From Methylotetracoccus oryzae (GTDB taxonomy: Bacteria > Pseudomonadota > Gammaproteobacteria > Methylococcales > Methylococcaceae): a stretch of DNA of 64,000 nucleotides. A model generated the notes under the pieces. It searched no databases. It was not told where the DNA came from and saw only the letters and a program-made list of their open reading frames with translations. Where the stretch lies: assembly GCF_006175985.1 (NCBI RefSeq), contig NZ_SRSH01000016.1:1-64000 (forward strand), read 5' to 3'. Both the position numbers and the translations under genes were made by a program. Below, one piece after another: positions 45,691-56,105 of the stretch (positions are counted from its first letter, which is position 1; each line of letters begins with the position of its first letter).

Positions 45691-48600
45691 TCAACCGTCA
45701 GCCGCGAGATCCAGTTTGACGGGAATGCGGCCGTCCTTTTCGCCCGTGGAAGCGGGCTTGTCCAGGCGCACCCGGTTGCGATCCACGCCCTTTTGGGCGA
45801 TCAGTTCCTTGATGACGGCCTGACCGCGCCGATCCCCCAGGGCTTCCAGCGCATTCGGCGGCAGCGGGGCGGACTGCACCAGTCGCTCGAACAGCAACTG
45901 ATAAAACTGTGCGTCCTCGCTGGCTTTTTCCATCCAGGAGGACAAGCCGCCGATCCGCTTGGGTTCTCGTCCGAATTGCTCCCTGAATGCCGTCTGAGCG
46001 GCCGCCAGTGCATTGGCGCCGCTGGCTTCGTCAGCCAGTTCTTCGAGCGCCTTCTGTGACTTGGCGCTGTCGAAGGCGACCGGCCCGGGATCTTCCCCCG
46101 GTGCCACCTTGATGCCGAGGCGCTCGGTTACTGCCGTGCGGATATCCCATGACTTCAGCGCCTCTGCATCCAGCTTGGGGTCGAAGGTGCCGGTCACCTT
46201 GACGACGAGACTCGGCCGCGAGCTGAGGCCGGCGGCGAGCTTCTTGAGCTTTTCGATCTCGGCCGGCGGGAGGCCGTTCTTGCCGGGGATGAAAAAGATC
46301 TCGCCCATATCCTGGTCCCCGTTACCGAAGACACTGGCCAGGGCGGTGAATGGTGCGGTGACCACCTTGGTGATCAGCGTTGCGATGGCGTTCCAGATCA
46401 CCGGCCCGTAAGCGAACTGCGGGTCGTCCACATCGCCCTCGATCGGCACCGACACGGTAATTCTTCCCGCGCTGTCCTTCAGCAAGGCCAGGGCCATGTC
46501 CAGCGGGAGCGACTTGGCTTTCGGGCTCACGACTTCAGCGCCGAGAGCAACCTGATCCAGCTCGATCTTGCCGTTGCTCTTCATGTGGCTGTTTTCGATC
46601 TTGTACTGCAGCTCTGCATTCAGCTTGCCGGACTGGATCTGCCGGCCCGCGAAGGTGCCGCTGTAGGGTGACAGCGACGACATTTCGACGTTGCGGAAGA
46701 TCAGTGTGATGTCGCTGAAGGCCTTGTGTTGCATCAGATCCAGTGTGCCTTCGAGGTTGGCTTCCCCGTACTCGTCGACGCGCCCGTCGAGTTTCAGCAG
46801 GGTGCGGGACCCGGGCGCATTTGAAATCCCGGAAACGGTCCCGCCGAAGTTCTGGATCCGCGTCTTGAAGGGCAAGACCAGCGACTGGTCGCTGAAGTCG
46901 AAAATGGCCTGTTCGACCTTGACTCGCTGCACCGAGAACGGAAAGGGCTTGCCGGCTGCTGACTTCGCGCCTGCGGCAGGCTTGGCTGCCGGTTTGGCTG
47001 CTGGCTTGGCCACCGCCTTGGTGGTCGGAGGGGTGCCTGGCTTGGGCGTTGCCACCGACTGCGGTGCGAAGATTGCGGCGACGTTGGTTGAGCGGTCTTC
47101 GAATATCTCGAAATTGGCGCCGGGTTGGCTCGCGTTGATTTCCCGAATCGCCAGCTTGTCCGGTGCCAGGCTGAACTCGATGCCGTTGACGTCCAGCTTC
47201 TCCCAGGATGCGAAACGCTTGCCGGTCTTGGCTTCCTTTAGCATCAGGTCGGCTGATCCCGCGTCTCCCTTGGCGGTCAGGCTCAATTTGCCGGCCTTCT
47301 GCTCGAAGGCGAGCTTGAGATGCGTGGAGAGATTGCCGCTCTCCAGTTTCAGCGCGCCCACCTGGGCGACATAGGGCTGCAGACCGGTCAATGCCAGGCG
47401 GTCGAGGCGCAACTCGGCCTGGCCGCGTTCGCCGGTTGTCAGAGCCTGGCCTGTGATGCTGAAGTCGCCCCCCTGCACCACATGGATCTTGCCGTCGAAG
47501 ACGACCGGGGCCTTGCCGAAATTCGCGACATTCTTCAGGTGAAAGTCGGCGGGGCGCAACCCGATCACGAAGGGCGGCGTCACGCTGCGATCCTGGTAGG
47601 CGGCCTGGAAGCCGTTCAGGTTGACGGCGCCAACGGCCAGTTGCCAGGGCTTGCCCTCCTGCTTGGCCGTGACGTCGGCCTGCTTCACGGTTTCGGCAAC
47701 CTTGCCCTCGTCACGGGGCGAGAAGACCTCCGCCAGTCGGATCGCGCCCTTCTCGTCGCGCTCCACCGCCGTCGCCCCCCCGCTCAGCGTGATCTGCTGG
47801 ATGCCGATCGTGTTCTGCGCCAGATCAAGTTTGCCGCCGCCCAAAGCGATCGACTCGAGACTGGCTAGCGGCTTCTCACGCTGCCGTTCGCGCAGCGCGA
47901 TCTGCTTGATCTCGCTCTGCAAGGCGTCGATCAGAACCTTCGGCGCCCCAGCGCCCGCTTCGATCGCGGCCCGCAGTCCGAGACCGAAGCTGCCAACGTC
48001 CATCGCGATCGGTGCCCTGCGACTGTCGTCCGCATAGTGGACACCGATTTGTTCAATCCTTAGCGCGTCGACATTGACACGCCAGGGTGGCGACGCGGTC
48101 GAGGATGCGGTGGCGGGCGCACTGGCGTCCGGTTTCTCGGGACTGGCTGACTTACCCGCGCCGACCGCCCGGACGGCCTTTCCGGTCTGTTTCGTCTTTT
48201 TCCTGTCCACGGCCGCCGGTTTGGGAGCGGGCGGGGGGCTCGGCGGAGCAGGTATCGCAGTCGCGGGTGTCGCGAACTTCTGCCAGTTCATTGCGCCGTG
48301 CGTATCGACGTCGGTCCGTATCGAGCCCTTCTGGATGGCGATCGTTGGCAGGCTGACGGTGCGCGTCGCCAGATCGACCGTGCCGTCGGAAATCCGGAAG
48401 GTCTCCAAGGCCAGCGCCGGGTCCTTGGCACCGACGGCTTTCAGTCCGATATTCCGGATTTCCGTATTCAGCCCGCCTACCGTCACCTTGGGCTCGCCGG
48501 CACCGGCTTCTGCGGCCAGTTTGAGGCCCAACCCGAAGGCACCGATACTCGCATCGAGCGGCATCTGGCGGCTGGCATCAGTGAGCTGCAGCGCCAGTTC

Positions 48601-49785
48601 CTCGATCCGGAAGGCCTCTAGGTCGACGTGCCAGGGTTTTGCCGGGGTGGTTACCGGGGCCGGCGCCGGCGAATTGCCGGCCGTTAGCGGGGCGGGGGCG
48701 GGTGACGCTGCCGCTGCCGCGGGTAAGGCCGGGGCGGCCGCCGGGGGCGCCGCCGGCTTGACCAGTTGCTGCCAGTTCACTGCTCCCCGTTCGTCGATCG
48801 CCGCCTTGAGCACGCCCTTGCGGAGCGCGAACTCCGGGATCTTCACTGCCTGATCGGCGAGCGAGAACGTGCCGTGACCCAGTTGGATCTGCTCGAACGC
48901 GAGTACAGGCTCCTTTCCACCGACGGGCACGGCTTTGAGTCCGCTGATGGCGGCGGCGATCTCGTTCAGCGTCAGCTCGATCGTGTCGCCGTCCATCCGG
49001 AATCGATAGCCGGCGCCTGCGGTCAGCTGGCCTTCCGGCGGTTCGAGTGCGACCCGATCCTTGACGAAGGGCCAGGGTGTTGCCAGTTTGAAGCCCTCCA
49101 GCTTCAGTTCTCCCTCCGATGCGATCGGGTTCAAGGACACCTGGCCGTGCCAGTCCAGCGCCGAGCCGTCCTCGAAGGCTGCCGTGAAGTGATGCGAGGC
49201 TTCGTTGTCCGGGAGCGTCGAGATCGCATCCAGCTTGAAGTTGATCGACTCCATGCGTTCCGATACCCCGGGCTCCTTGGACAGGTCCGAGAATTCGACC
49301 GCACTGTCGATCAAGGCGAAGTGGTCGACCAGCAGCCGCGGCAGTTCGGACTTTTCGTCCGGCGGCGGTTCGGGTTTCTCCGCAGGAGGGAAGGCATCGG
49401 CCAGTCGCGCGAAGTTCAGACGTCCGTCCGGGCCGATCTGCGGGTGCAGCCGCAGCTGGTCGAGTTCGATCGCGCGGAAGGCAAAGGCGCGGCGGAACAG
49501 CCCGGACAGTTCGAAATCGACGAACAGTCGGCCGAGACTGGCCAGCGGCTCGCCTTGCGGTTCGGTCAGCGCGACGTCGTTCAGTTCGAGCTTGAACAGG
49601 ATGGGGTTGAACCGGACCTTGCCGAGGGTCAAGGGGCGCTGCAACTGCTCGGACGCAATGCGCGGTACGTAGCGCTCGGCCAGCCACGGCAGCAGCAGGA
49701 ATCCGGTCAGCAGATAGCCGGCGACGAGCGCGGCGGCTATCGTCCAAAGCTTGCGGTTCCTGAGGATGGTTTGCCAGTATTTCAT
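45691..49785 (-). CDS. DUF748/AsmA-like giant envelope protein with internal duplications
   Basis: 1364 residues. One N-terminal membrane helix (12-35) is followed by a very long periplasmic beta-rich region of the DUF748/AsmA type (Y-V-P-R-I-A-S-E-Q-L near residue 42, VRFNPILFKLELNDVAL). Residues ~330-640 hold near-duplicate units: an x-L-x-A-F/L-R-I-E-x-L/I stretch, a (G)AFGLGL or SFGLGL motif, and E-A-G-A-G-(E/A)-P-K-V-x-(V/I). They are separated by Ala/Pro-rich linkers. AsmA-like proteins form rods thought to move lipids between membranes. The gene is alone on the minus strand. Confidence 0.83.
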   Translation of the reverse strand: MKYWQTILRNRKLWTIAAALVAGYLLTGFLLLPWLAERYVPRIASEQLQRPLTLGKVRFNPILFKLELNDVALTEPQGEPLASLGRLFVDFELSGLFRRAFAFRAIELDQLRLHPQIGPDGRLNFARLADAFPPAEKPEPPPDEKSELPRLLVDHFALIDSAVEFSDLSKEPGVSERMESINFKLDAISTLPDNEASHHFTAAFEDGSALDWHGQVSLNPIASEGELKLEGFKLATPWPFVKDRVALEPPEGQLTAGAGYRFRMDGDTIELTLNEIAAAISGLKAVPVGGKEPVLAFEQIQLGHGTFSLADQAVKIPEFALRKGVLKAAIDERGAVNWQQLVKPAAPPAAAPALPAAAAASPAPAPLTAGNSPAPAPVTTPAKPWHVDLEAFRIEELALQLTDASRQMPLDASIGAFGLGLKLAAEAGAGEPKVTVGGLNTEIRNIGLKAVGAKDPALALETFRISDGTVDLATRTVSLPTIAIQKGSIRTDVDTHGAMNWQKFATPATAIPAPPSPPPAPKPAAVDRKKTKQTGKAVRAVGAGKSASPEKPDASAPATASSTASPPWRVNVDALRIEQIGVHYADDSRRAPIAMDVGSFGLGLRAAIEAGAGAPKVLIDALQSEIKQIALRERQREKPLASLESIALGGGKLDLAQNTIGIQQITLSGGATAVERDEKGAIRLAEVFSPRDEGKVAETVKQADVTAKQEGKPWQLAVGAVNLNGFQAAYQDRSVTPPFVIGLRPADFHLKNVANFGKAPVVFDGKIHVVQGGDFSITGQALTTGERGQAELRLDRLALTGLQPYVAQVGALKLESGNLSTHLKLAFEQKAGKLSLTAKGDAGSADLMLKEAKTGKRFASWEKLDVNGIEFSLAPDKLAIREINASQPGANFEIFEDRSTNVAAIFAPQSVATPKPGTPPTTKAVAKPAAKPAAKPAAGAKSAAGKPFPFSVQRVKVEQAIFDFSDQSLVLPFKTRIQNFGGTVSGISNAPGSRTLLKLDGRVDEYGEANLEGTLDLMQHKAFSDITLIFRNVEMSSLSPYSGTFAGRQIQSGKLNAELQYKIENSHMKSNGKIELDQVALGAEVVSPKAKSLPLDMALALLKDSAGRITVSVPIEGDVDDPQFAYGPVIWNAIATLITKVVTAPFTALASVFGNGDQDMGEIFFIPGKNGLPPAEIEKLKKLAAGLSSRPSLVVKVTGTFDPKLDAEALKSWDIRTAVTERLGIKVAPGEDPGPVAFDSAKSQKALEELADEASGANALAAAQTAFREQFGREPKRIGGLSSWMEKASEDAQFYQLLFERLVQSAPLPPNALEALGDRRGQAVIKELIAQKGVDRNRVRLDKPASTGEKDGRIPVKLDLAADG

Positions 49786-49840
49786 TGCGGCCTGCTCAAC
49801 GGGTGGCGCGATCGGATAACTCAGGATTTTGCCCGGCGTA

Positions 49841-50947
49841 TCATCCTTGGGTCACCCATTCGAGGACGCGGCGGCGCACTTCGGCATCGGGGTCGTCCGG
49901 GAACTTGCGCGCGAAGCACTGGGGTAGTGCGGCCAGTTGCGGCAGGTCCTCCGACTTGAAGACGTGTGGATGCCAGCCAGCGTAGGCATTGACGTAGGTA
50001 TTCAGTGGGCCGATACGCAGCGGGGCGTTGCCAAGCAGCGTCTGGAAACTGATTTCGGCGATGTCATTGAATTCGCGGTAATGCTCGTAGACGGCCGGCT
50101 CCAGGAAACGTTGCACCAGATATTCGCAGACGCTGCGTCGAGCTCCGAACCAGGCTGCACCGACCTTGGGGTACAGGCCGGGTGCCGCCAGGTAGCTGCC
50201 GAACGCGCCGAGTGATGCCAGCTTGGTGATGGAGTAGGCTGCGAGCCCGAGCGGGTCGGTTGCGATGCGTTTGCTGCGGCGCAGGATCTGGACGCCAGCC
50301 ACGGGTTCGGCCATCGCGTGTTTGCCGAAATACCAGTACCCCGCCTGGCGGAGCAGTTTGCGGCGCCAGGATCGATACGGCGAGTAGGCGCGGGGCGCGT
50401 ACGACATCATCGCGTCCCGGTCGGTTGCCAGGTCGACGAACTCGGCGTGCGCATCGTCATGGCTGGCCGCGATGTGGGCCGAAAACTGTCGCAACGGCTT
50501 GATCGGCAGGCACGCGGGGCTCAACAGCTGGAAATAATCGAAGTCGATGTGCTCCAGGCAATACGCGAGCAACTGGATGACTCCCTCGGTAAACGCGAAA
50601 ACCCCATAGCCGGTTTGTTTCGGATTCGGCACCATCCGCGCATTCTCGGCCTTGATCCGAAAGTGCATTTGTTGGCTGAAGTCGTGGTGGACCACGACGA
50701 GGTGTGGCTGCAGCGCCGCGACCAGTTGCTCCACGGTCCCGATCTGCGCGACGGCCGACATCAGCCCGAAGATGATTTTGGGCTCTTTTTTCAAGGTCAC
50801 GGCTTGCGCCGTGCCTGATGCATCCGCTGCAGAGGGTGCCGATGCGGCGGCCGAATCCTCAGGGAACATGGGGTTCGAGAAATCCTGGTTCTGCTGTTCG
50901 TTATCCCACAGCGAACGGTTTTCGGACCCACCTCGAAAAGCGTCCAC
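49841..50947 (-). CDS. GT14-like glycosyltransferase (core-2/I-branching type)
   Basis: 368 residues. After ~50 residues of low-complexity N-terminus, the domain begins K-I-I-F-G-L-M-S-A and carries V-V-V-H-H-D-F-S-Q, D-Y-F-Q-L-L-S-P-A-C-L-P-I-K-P (the family S-G-x-D-x-P-I-K-x position) and an ARRSVCEYL block. This resembles beta-1,6-N-acetylglucosaminyltransferase-type enzymes; donor and acceptor are unknown. The start is uncertain: a GTG at 50947 or an ATG at 50869. Confidence 0.68.
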   Translation of the reverse strand: MDAFRGGSENRSLWDNEQQNQDFSNPMFPEDSAAASAPSAADASGTAQAVTLKKEPKIIFGLMSAVAQIGTVEQLVAALQPHLVVVHHDFSQQMHFRIKAENARMVPNPKQTGYGVFAFTEGVIQLLAYCLEHIDFDYFQLLSPACLPIKPLRQFSAHIAASHDDAHAEFVDLATDRDAMMSYAPRAYSPYRSWRRKLLRQAGYWYFGKHAMAEPVAGVQILRRSKRIATDPLGLAAYSITKLASLGAFGSYLAAPGLYPKVGAAWFGARRSVCEYLVQRFLEPAVYEHYREFNDIAEISFQTLLGNAPLRIGPLNTYVNAYAGWHPHVFKSEDLPQLAALPQCFARKFPDDPDAEVRRRVLEWVTQG

Positions 50948-51263
50948 TGCCTCGTAGTCCGCAGGCCTGAAGCCAGATCGGCATGGGGCGTTCGCCCTCG
51001 TCTCACACGCTCGAAGGTTTTTGCGTGACCCGAAACCGCTCGTGCTCCGGGATCAAAGCGCTTCCCTCCAGCGTCAACACTTTATCACGGCCGCGAATCA
51101 GTCTGAACTGCGCGAGATGGAACACGCTCGAGTGGTCTCCGCAGCCATGTTTCTTCGGGCGGTGGGGCCGCCCGGTCGCCGCTCAGAATCCAGAGAAGTC
51201 CGAGAACGTCGATGGTGGGCCGGGTGTGGTCTCCCGGCAGGAGGCCCGGGATGCTGCGGCGAT
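50948..51263. other. Gene-free stretch between glycosyltransferase and formate dehydrogenase genes
   Basis: No frame resembles a known protein; in particular fdhE, which often follows fdnGHI, is not recognisable here. A GGTGGGGCCGCCCGG patch near 51160 can fold back on itself and may end the formate dehydrogenase transcript, but no T-tract follows. Confidence 0.35.
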
Positions 51264-51908
51264 CTAGTGATCCTCGCCGCGGATCACGCGCCGGTACCAG
51301 CCGGGATGGTGCTTGGCGGCCCAGGCGCGCGTGACGGTGCCGCGGACCATGGCGCCGATCGTCCCCTTGACCCACAGCGCGGCATAGATGTGGACGATGA
51401 TGCCGGAGATCATCACGAACGCGCAGACGGCATGGACGAGCGCCGCGATACGCACGGTATCGATCGTGAAATAGGGCGCGAACCACGGGCGCCAGATTAC
51501 GACGCCGGTGATTAGCAGCGTCGGGATCGTCACGATCATGACCCAGAACAGCAGCTTCTGGCCGGCGTTGTAGCGATCGACTTCCGGCAGCCGGTCCTCA
51601 TGGTTCTGCACGACGTCCCGGATCTGCCTGAGCCACTGCACGTCGTTCCGGCTCAGCAGATTGTGATGCCAGAACTGCAGCGCCAGCAGACTGAACGACA
51701 CGAACATCACGACGCCGATGTAGGGGTGCAGGATGCGCGTCCACGTGCCGCCGCCGAAGAACTGCGTGAACCAGAACAGCGACGGGTGGAACAGCGCCAG
51801 CCCGGAGAAAGTCAGCAGCAGGAACGTGATGGCCGTGATCCAGTGGTTCAGCCGCTGACCGGCGTTGTAGCGGCGCAGCAGCAGGCTCGGACGTGTCGTT
51901 GCGCTCAT
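51264..51908 (-). CDS. fdnI: Formate dehydrogenase, cytochrome b556 (gamma) subunit
   Basis: 214 residues, four membrane helices. Family landmarks include [11 protein letters not shown] at 13-23 (heme-ligand His in helix 1), H-P-Y-I-G-V-V-M-F, and [11 protein letters not shown]. It anchors the enzyme in the inner membrane and passes electrons to the quinone pool. Its start overlaps the beta-subunit stop. It is the last gene of the fdnGHI operon. Confidence 0.9.
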   Translation of the reverse strand: MSATTRPSLLLRRYNAGQRLNHWITAITFLLLTFSGLALFHPSLFWFTQFFGGGTWTRILHPYIGVVMFVSFSLLALQFWHHNLLSRNDVQWLRQIRDVVQNHEDRLPEVDRYNAGQKLLFWVMIVTIPTLLITGVVIWRPWFAPYFTIDTVRIAALVHAVCAFVMISGIIVHIYAALWVKGTIGAMVRGTVTRAWAAKHHPGWYRRVIRGEDH

Positions 51909-52777
51909 GCGGAATGCTCCTCGTCGTCGCCATCGGTCTCGTTCGGCCCGACCGTCACGTAATGGAAGAAGCCGGCGAGCGCGGTCAACGCCATCGCCGC
52001 GGTCGCGAGCGGTTTCATGATGCCCTTCCAGACCGACACCACCGGGCTGATCGTCGGGTCTTTCGGCAGATCGTTGTAGAGCTGCGGTTGGTCGGCGTGA
52101 TGCAGTACATACATGACGTGCGTGCCGCCGACCCCGGCAGGATCATACAGCCCGGCGTTCTCGAAACCGCGTTCCTTGAGGTCGGTAATGCGATCGTTGG
52201 CGTGCTCGATCATGTCTTCCTTGCTGCCGAAGACCAATGCCTGTGTCGGGCAGGCCTTGATGCAGGCCGGCTCCAGCCCCACCGCCACGCGGTCCGAGCA
52301 CAGCGTGCATTTGTAGACCTTGCTATCCTTCTTCGACAGCCGCGGGACGTCAAAGGGGCAGCCGGCGATGCAATACCCGCAGCCGATACAGTTTTCCTCG
52401 TGGAAGTCGACGATGCCGTTGGAGTACTGCACGATCGCGCCGGGTGACGGGCAGGCTTTCAGACAGCCCGGATCGGCGCAGTGCATGCAGCCGTCCTTGC
52501 GGATCAGCCATTCCAGCGTGCCGTTCTGCTCGGTCTCGGCGAAACGCATCAGGGTCCAGCTGTTCGCGGTCAGATCGTGGGGATTCTGGTACGAGCCTTC
52601 GTTGATGCCAATTTCCTCGCGCAGATCGTTCCATTCCTGACAGGCGGACTGGCAGGCCTTGCAGCCGATGCACTTGGTCACGTCGATCAGCTTCGCGACC
52701 TCGGTCGTCTGCCGCTGCTGCGGGCTGGGCGTCGTCGTCGCGGACCGGCGCAGGATGTCGAGCGATTGCAGTGCCAT
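51905..52777 (-). CDS. fdxH: Formate dehydrogenase iron-sulfur (beta) subunit
   Basis: 290 residues with four cysteine clusters binding [4Fe-4S]: [37 protein letters not shown], and C-T-L-C-S-D-R with the later C-I-K-A-C-P. A C-terminal membrane helix (about 260-280) fixes it at the periplasmic face. It links the catalytic subunit with the cytochrome b subunit. The gene begins one base after the fdnG stop. Confidence 0.92.
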   Translation of the reverse strand: MALQSLDILRRSATTTPSPQQRQTTEVAKLIDVTKCIGCKACQSACQEWNDLREEIGINEGSYQNPHDLTANSWTLMRFAETEQNGTLEWLIRKDGCMHCADPGCLKACPSPGAIVQYSNGIVDFHEENCIGCGYCIAGCPFDVPRLSKKDSKVYKCTLCSDRVAVGLEPACIKACPTQALVFGSKEDMIEHANDRITDLKERGFENAGLYDPAGVGGTHVMYVLHHADQPQLYNDLPKDPTISPVVSVWKGIMKPLATAAMALTALAGFFHYVTVGPNETDGDDEEHSA

Positions 52778-52778
52778 G

Positions 52779-55700
52779 TCAGACCTCCGTCCGGCCGGTC
52801 AGGATCCGCGTTAGCCACGAAGCCTGCCCTGTCGCGGGTGTGAGTCCGGCCTCCGGCCGCCTGCGCTCGTCGTGTCCCTGGCCCGGTTCATGGCTATGTG
52901 GCATGAACTCGCTCATGTCCTTCTCGACATTGACCAGGAAGGCCTTGAATTCGGGTGTCTGCGTGTTCGCATCCCCGAGGTAGGGCGTCAGGTTGTTGCA
53001 GAAGTAGCCCTTGCGGGTCAGTCCCATGAAGCCCCAGTGCACCGGGATACCGATCTGGTGCAGCGGCTTGCCCGCAACCGTCAGCATCTTGAGGCGCTTG
53101 GTCACCATCGCGACGGCCTTGATGAAACCGCGCTTCGAGCGCACGACGACGATCTCGCCGTTCGCGATACCGAGTTCGCGCGCGAGATCCTCCCCGATCT
53201 CGATGAACTGCTCCGGCTGCAACGACGCATTGATGCGCACGTGGTCGGTCCAGGTGTTGAACAGCTCGGTGATCCGGTAGGTCGTCGCAACGTAGGGAAA
53301 CTCCTCGCTGCCGCCGAGCATGGCCCGGTCGTTCGGGAAGACCCGTGCCGCCGGGTTGCTGACGACCTTCGGATGCAGGGGGTTCGTGCCCAGCGGGGTC
53401 TCGAACGGTTCGTAATGTTCCGGGAAGGGCCCATCGGCAAGGCGGTCGGCGCAGAACAGCCGGCCGACGCCCTCCGGGTTCATGATGAACGGCATCATGT
53501 CCGCCCCGGGCGGCACGTCGGCCTTGTAGTCCGGCACGTCGAGCCCGCTCCACTGGCGGCCGTTCCATTCGATGATGGTGCGTTTCGCATTCCAGGGCTT
53601 GCCCGCAGGATCGCAGGACGCTCGGTTGTAGAGAATGCGCCGGTTGGCAGGCCAGGACCAGGCCCAGCCCGGCGCGATGCCCATGCCGGTCGGATCGGCC
53701 GTGTCGCGGCGCGCCATCTGATTCCCGGCCTCGGTCCAGCAGCCGCTGAAGATCCAGTTGCCGCAGGCGGTGCTGCCGTCATCCTTCAATTGCGCGAACC
53801 CGGCGAGCTGCTGTCCTGCCTTTACCGCAGTTCGGGCCGGATCCGCGGGATCCGACAGGTCAGCCAGCGCATAGCCGCTGAATTCCCGCGCGAGTTCGTC
53901 GGGTGTCGGATCCTCGGCTTTCCGGTAGGGCCAGTGTAAGTGCAGGATCGGATCGGGAAAGGCGCCGCCCTCGGCCGCGTAAAGCTCCTTCAGTCGCAGA
54001 TAGAAATCCGACATGATCTCGATGTCGGTGCGCGCCTCGCCCGGTGGTTCGGCGCCCTTCCAGTGCCACTGCAGCCAGCGCGAGCTGTTGACCAGAGAAC
54101 CGTCTTCCTCGGCAAAGCAGGTCGTCGGTAGCCGGAACACCTCGGTCTGGATCTCGCCCGGATCCACATCGTTGTGTTCGCCGTAGTGCTGCCAGAACTC
54201 GGAGGTGTCGGTGGCCAGTGGGTCCATCACCACCAGGAATTTCAGCTTCGCCAGCCCGCCGGCCACCTTATGCCGATTGGGATAGGACGCCAGCGGATTG
54301 AAACCCTGACAGATGAAACCGTTGACCTTGCCCTGAGCCATCAGGTCGAACAAACGCAGGCTGTCGTAGGGCTTGTCGAGTTTGGGCAGCCAGTCGTAGC
54401 AGTAATCGTTTTCCGCCGTTGCCGCGGGTCCGTACCAGGCCTTCATCAGGCTGGTGTGGAATTTCGGCGTATTGGACCAGTAACTCCACTGCCCTGGCCG
54501 CAACGGCTTCAAGGTGCGCTTGGCCAGGTAACCGGCGCGGTCTGTTTCGTGGTCCCGCGGCAGCGTGAGGTAACCCGGCAGCATCTCGGTCAAGAGACCC
54601 AGGTCGCTGAGCCCCTGGATGTTGGAATGGCCCCGCAACGCGTTGACGCCGCCGCCGGACATTCCGATATTCCCCAGCAGCAACTGGATCATCGCCATCA
54701 CGCGGATGTTCTGCACGCCGACCGAGTGGTGAGTCCAGCCCAGGGCGTAAAGGCTGGTCAGCGTCCGATCCGTCGCCGCGGTGGAAGCGATCAGTTCGCA
54801 GACCTTGAGGAAGGATTCCGCGGGTACCCCGGTGACGTCGTAGACGAGTTCCGGCGTGTATCGGGCGACGTGGGCCTTCAGTAACTGAAACACACAGCGC
54901 GGGTGCTGCAGCGAGGGGTCGATCTTGGCGTAGCCCTGTCCATCGAGTTCGTACGTCCAGGTCGTGCGATCGTAGCGGACTTCCGGATCGCTCTCGTCGT
55001 AGCCGCTGAACAGGCCCTCCTCGAAGCGGAAATCGTCCCGGACGATGAACGACGCATTGGTATAGGCCTTGACGTATTCCTCGTTGATGGCCCCGTGTTC
55101 CAGCAGGTAGTGGATCACGCCGTTCAGGAACGCAATGTCGCTGCCCGCGCGGATGGGGACATACAGGTCCGCCACCGAGGCCGTGCGGCTGAAGCGGGGG
55201 TCGACGACGATCAGCTTGGCCTTGTTGCGCGCCTTGGCCTCGACCGCCCATTTGAAGCCGACCGGATGGGCTTCCGCCGGATTGCCGCCCATCGCGATGA
55301 TGACGTCCGCGTTCTTGATGTCCATCCAGGTGTTGGTCATCGCCCCGCGCCCGAAACTGGACGCCAGCGCCGAAACCGAGGGCGCGTGACAAATCCGGGC
55401 CTGGGAGTCGAGCATCACGATGCCGAGGGCGCGGCAGATCTTGTTGGTCAGGTAGCCGGTTTCGTTCGACGCGGCGGACGCGGCCAGGAAACCCAGTGAG
55501 GTCCAGCGGTTGACGGTCTGCCCCTGCTCGTTCCTGGCAATGAAGTTGCTGTCGCGGTCTTCCTTGACGAGCTTCGCGATGCGCTCCATCGCCCAGTCCC
55601 ACGAGACGCGCCGCCATTCGCTACTGCCGGGTGCGCGATATTCGGGATATTTCAGACGCGAGGGGCTGTGCACGAACTCCAACAGTCCGGCGCCCTTCGG

Positions 55701-55976
55701 ACAAAGGCTGCCACGGCTGACCGGATGGTCGGGATCGCCCTCGATGTGGATGATCTCGGCCTTGGCATTTTTGGCCTTGTCGCCCAGGCTGTACATGATC
55801 AGTCCGCAGGCTACCGAACAGTACGGGCAGGTGTTGCGCGTCTCCGTCGTCCGCGCCAGCTTGAAGGTTCGCACCTCCGCCAACGCGGCGGTGGGGGAGA
55901 AACCAAGTGCCGCGAGCGTCGAGCCACCGAGGGATGAGGCGCTCAGCTTGAAGAATTGGCGACGGTCAATGTTCAT
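52779..55976 (-). CDS. fdnG: Formate dehydrogenase catalytic (alpha) subunit, cysteine form
   Basis: 1065 residues. A twin-arginine signal (D-R-R-Q-F-F-K) sends the folded enzyme to the periplasm. C50, C53, C57 and C92 bind a [4Fe-4S] cluster, and molybdopterin-dinucleotide domains follow. The molybdenum ligand is Cys196 in Q-A-R-I-C-H-A-P-S, encoded TGT at 55389-55391. E. coli FdnG has selenocysteine at the same number (Q-A-R-V-U-H-G-P). The frame has no internal TGA, so no selenoprotein machinery is needed. I use the ATG at 55976, where the signal begins, rather than the upstream frame to 56066. Confidence 0.93.
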   Translation of the reverse strand: MNIDRRQFFKLSASSLGGSTLAALGFSPTAALAEVRTFKLARTTETRNTCPYCSVACGLIMYSLGDKAKNAKAEIIHIEGDPDHPVSRGSLCPKGAGLLEFVHSPSRLKYPEYRAPGSSEWRRVSWDWAMERIAKLVKEDRDSNFIARNEQGQTVNRWTSLGFLAASAASNETGYLTNKICRALGIVMLDSQARICHAPSVSALASSFGRGAMTNTWMDIKNADVIIAMGGNPAEAHPVGFKWAVEAKARNKAKLIVVDPRFSRTASVADLYVPIRAGSDIAFLNGVIHYLLEHGAINEEYVKAYTNASFIVRDDFRFEEGLFSGYDESDPEVRYDRTTWTYELDGQGYAKIDPSLQHPRCVFQLLKAHVARYTPELVYDVTGVPAESFLKVCELIASTAATDRTLTSLYALGWTHHSVGVQNIRVMAMIQLLLGNIGMSGGGVNALRGHSNIQGLSDLGLLTEMLPGYLTLPRDHETDRAGYLAKRTLKPLRPGQWSYWSNTPKFHTSLMKAWYGPAATAENDYCYDWLPKLDKPYDSLRLFDLMAQGKVNGFICQGFNPLASYPNRHKVAGGLAKLKFLVVMDPLATDTSEFWQHYGEHNDVDPGEIQTEVFRLPTTCFAEEDGSLVNSSRWLQWHWKGAEPPGEARTDIEIMSDFYLRLKELYAAEGGAFPDPILHLHWPYRKAEDPTPDELAREFSGYALADLSDPADPARTAVKAGQQLAGFAQLKDDGSTACGNWIFSGCWTEAGNQMARRDTADPTGMGIAPGWAWSWPANRRILYNRASCDPAGKPWNAKRTIIEWNGRQWSGLDVPDYKADVPPGADMMPFIMNPEGVGRLFCADRLADGPFPEHYEPFETPLGTNPLHPKVVSNPAARVFPNDRAMLGGSEEFPYVATTYRITELFNTWTDHVRINASLQPEQFIEIGEDLARELGIANGEIVVVRSKRGFIKAVAMVTKRLKMLTVAGKPLHQIGIPVHWGFMGLTRKGYFCNNLTPYLGDANTQTPEFKAFLVNVEKDMSEFMPHSHEPGQGHDERRRPEAGLTPATGQASWLTRILTGRTEV

Positions 55977-56105
55977 GCCTGTCCCCGCGGTCTTCGGCAT
56001 AGGTGGAATGGCTGTACGCTCGCCACTGTGCACGTTCCGGATTCGGAACTCAAGGGGTGGCATCATCGCCGGGCTTCCGTGCGGTCCGGTACGGCTGGGC
56101 CAGTT

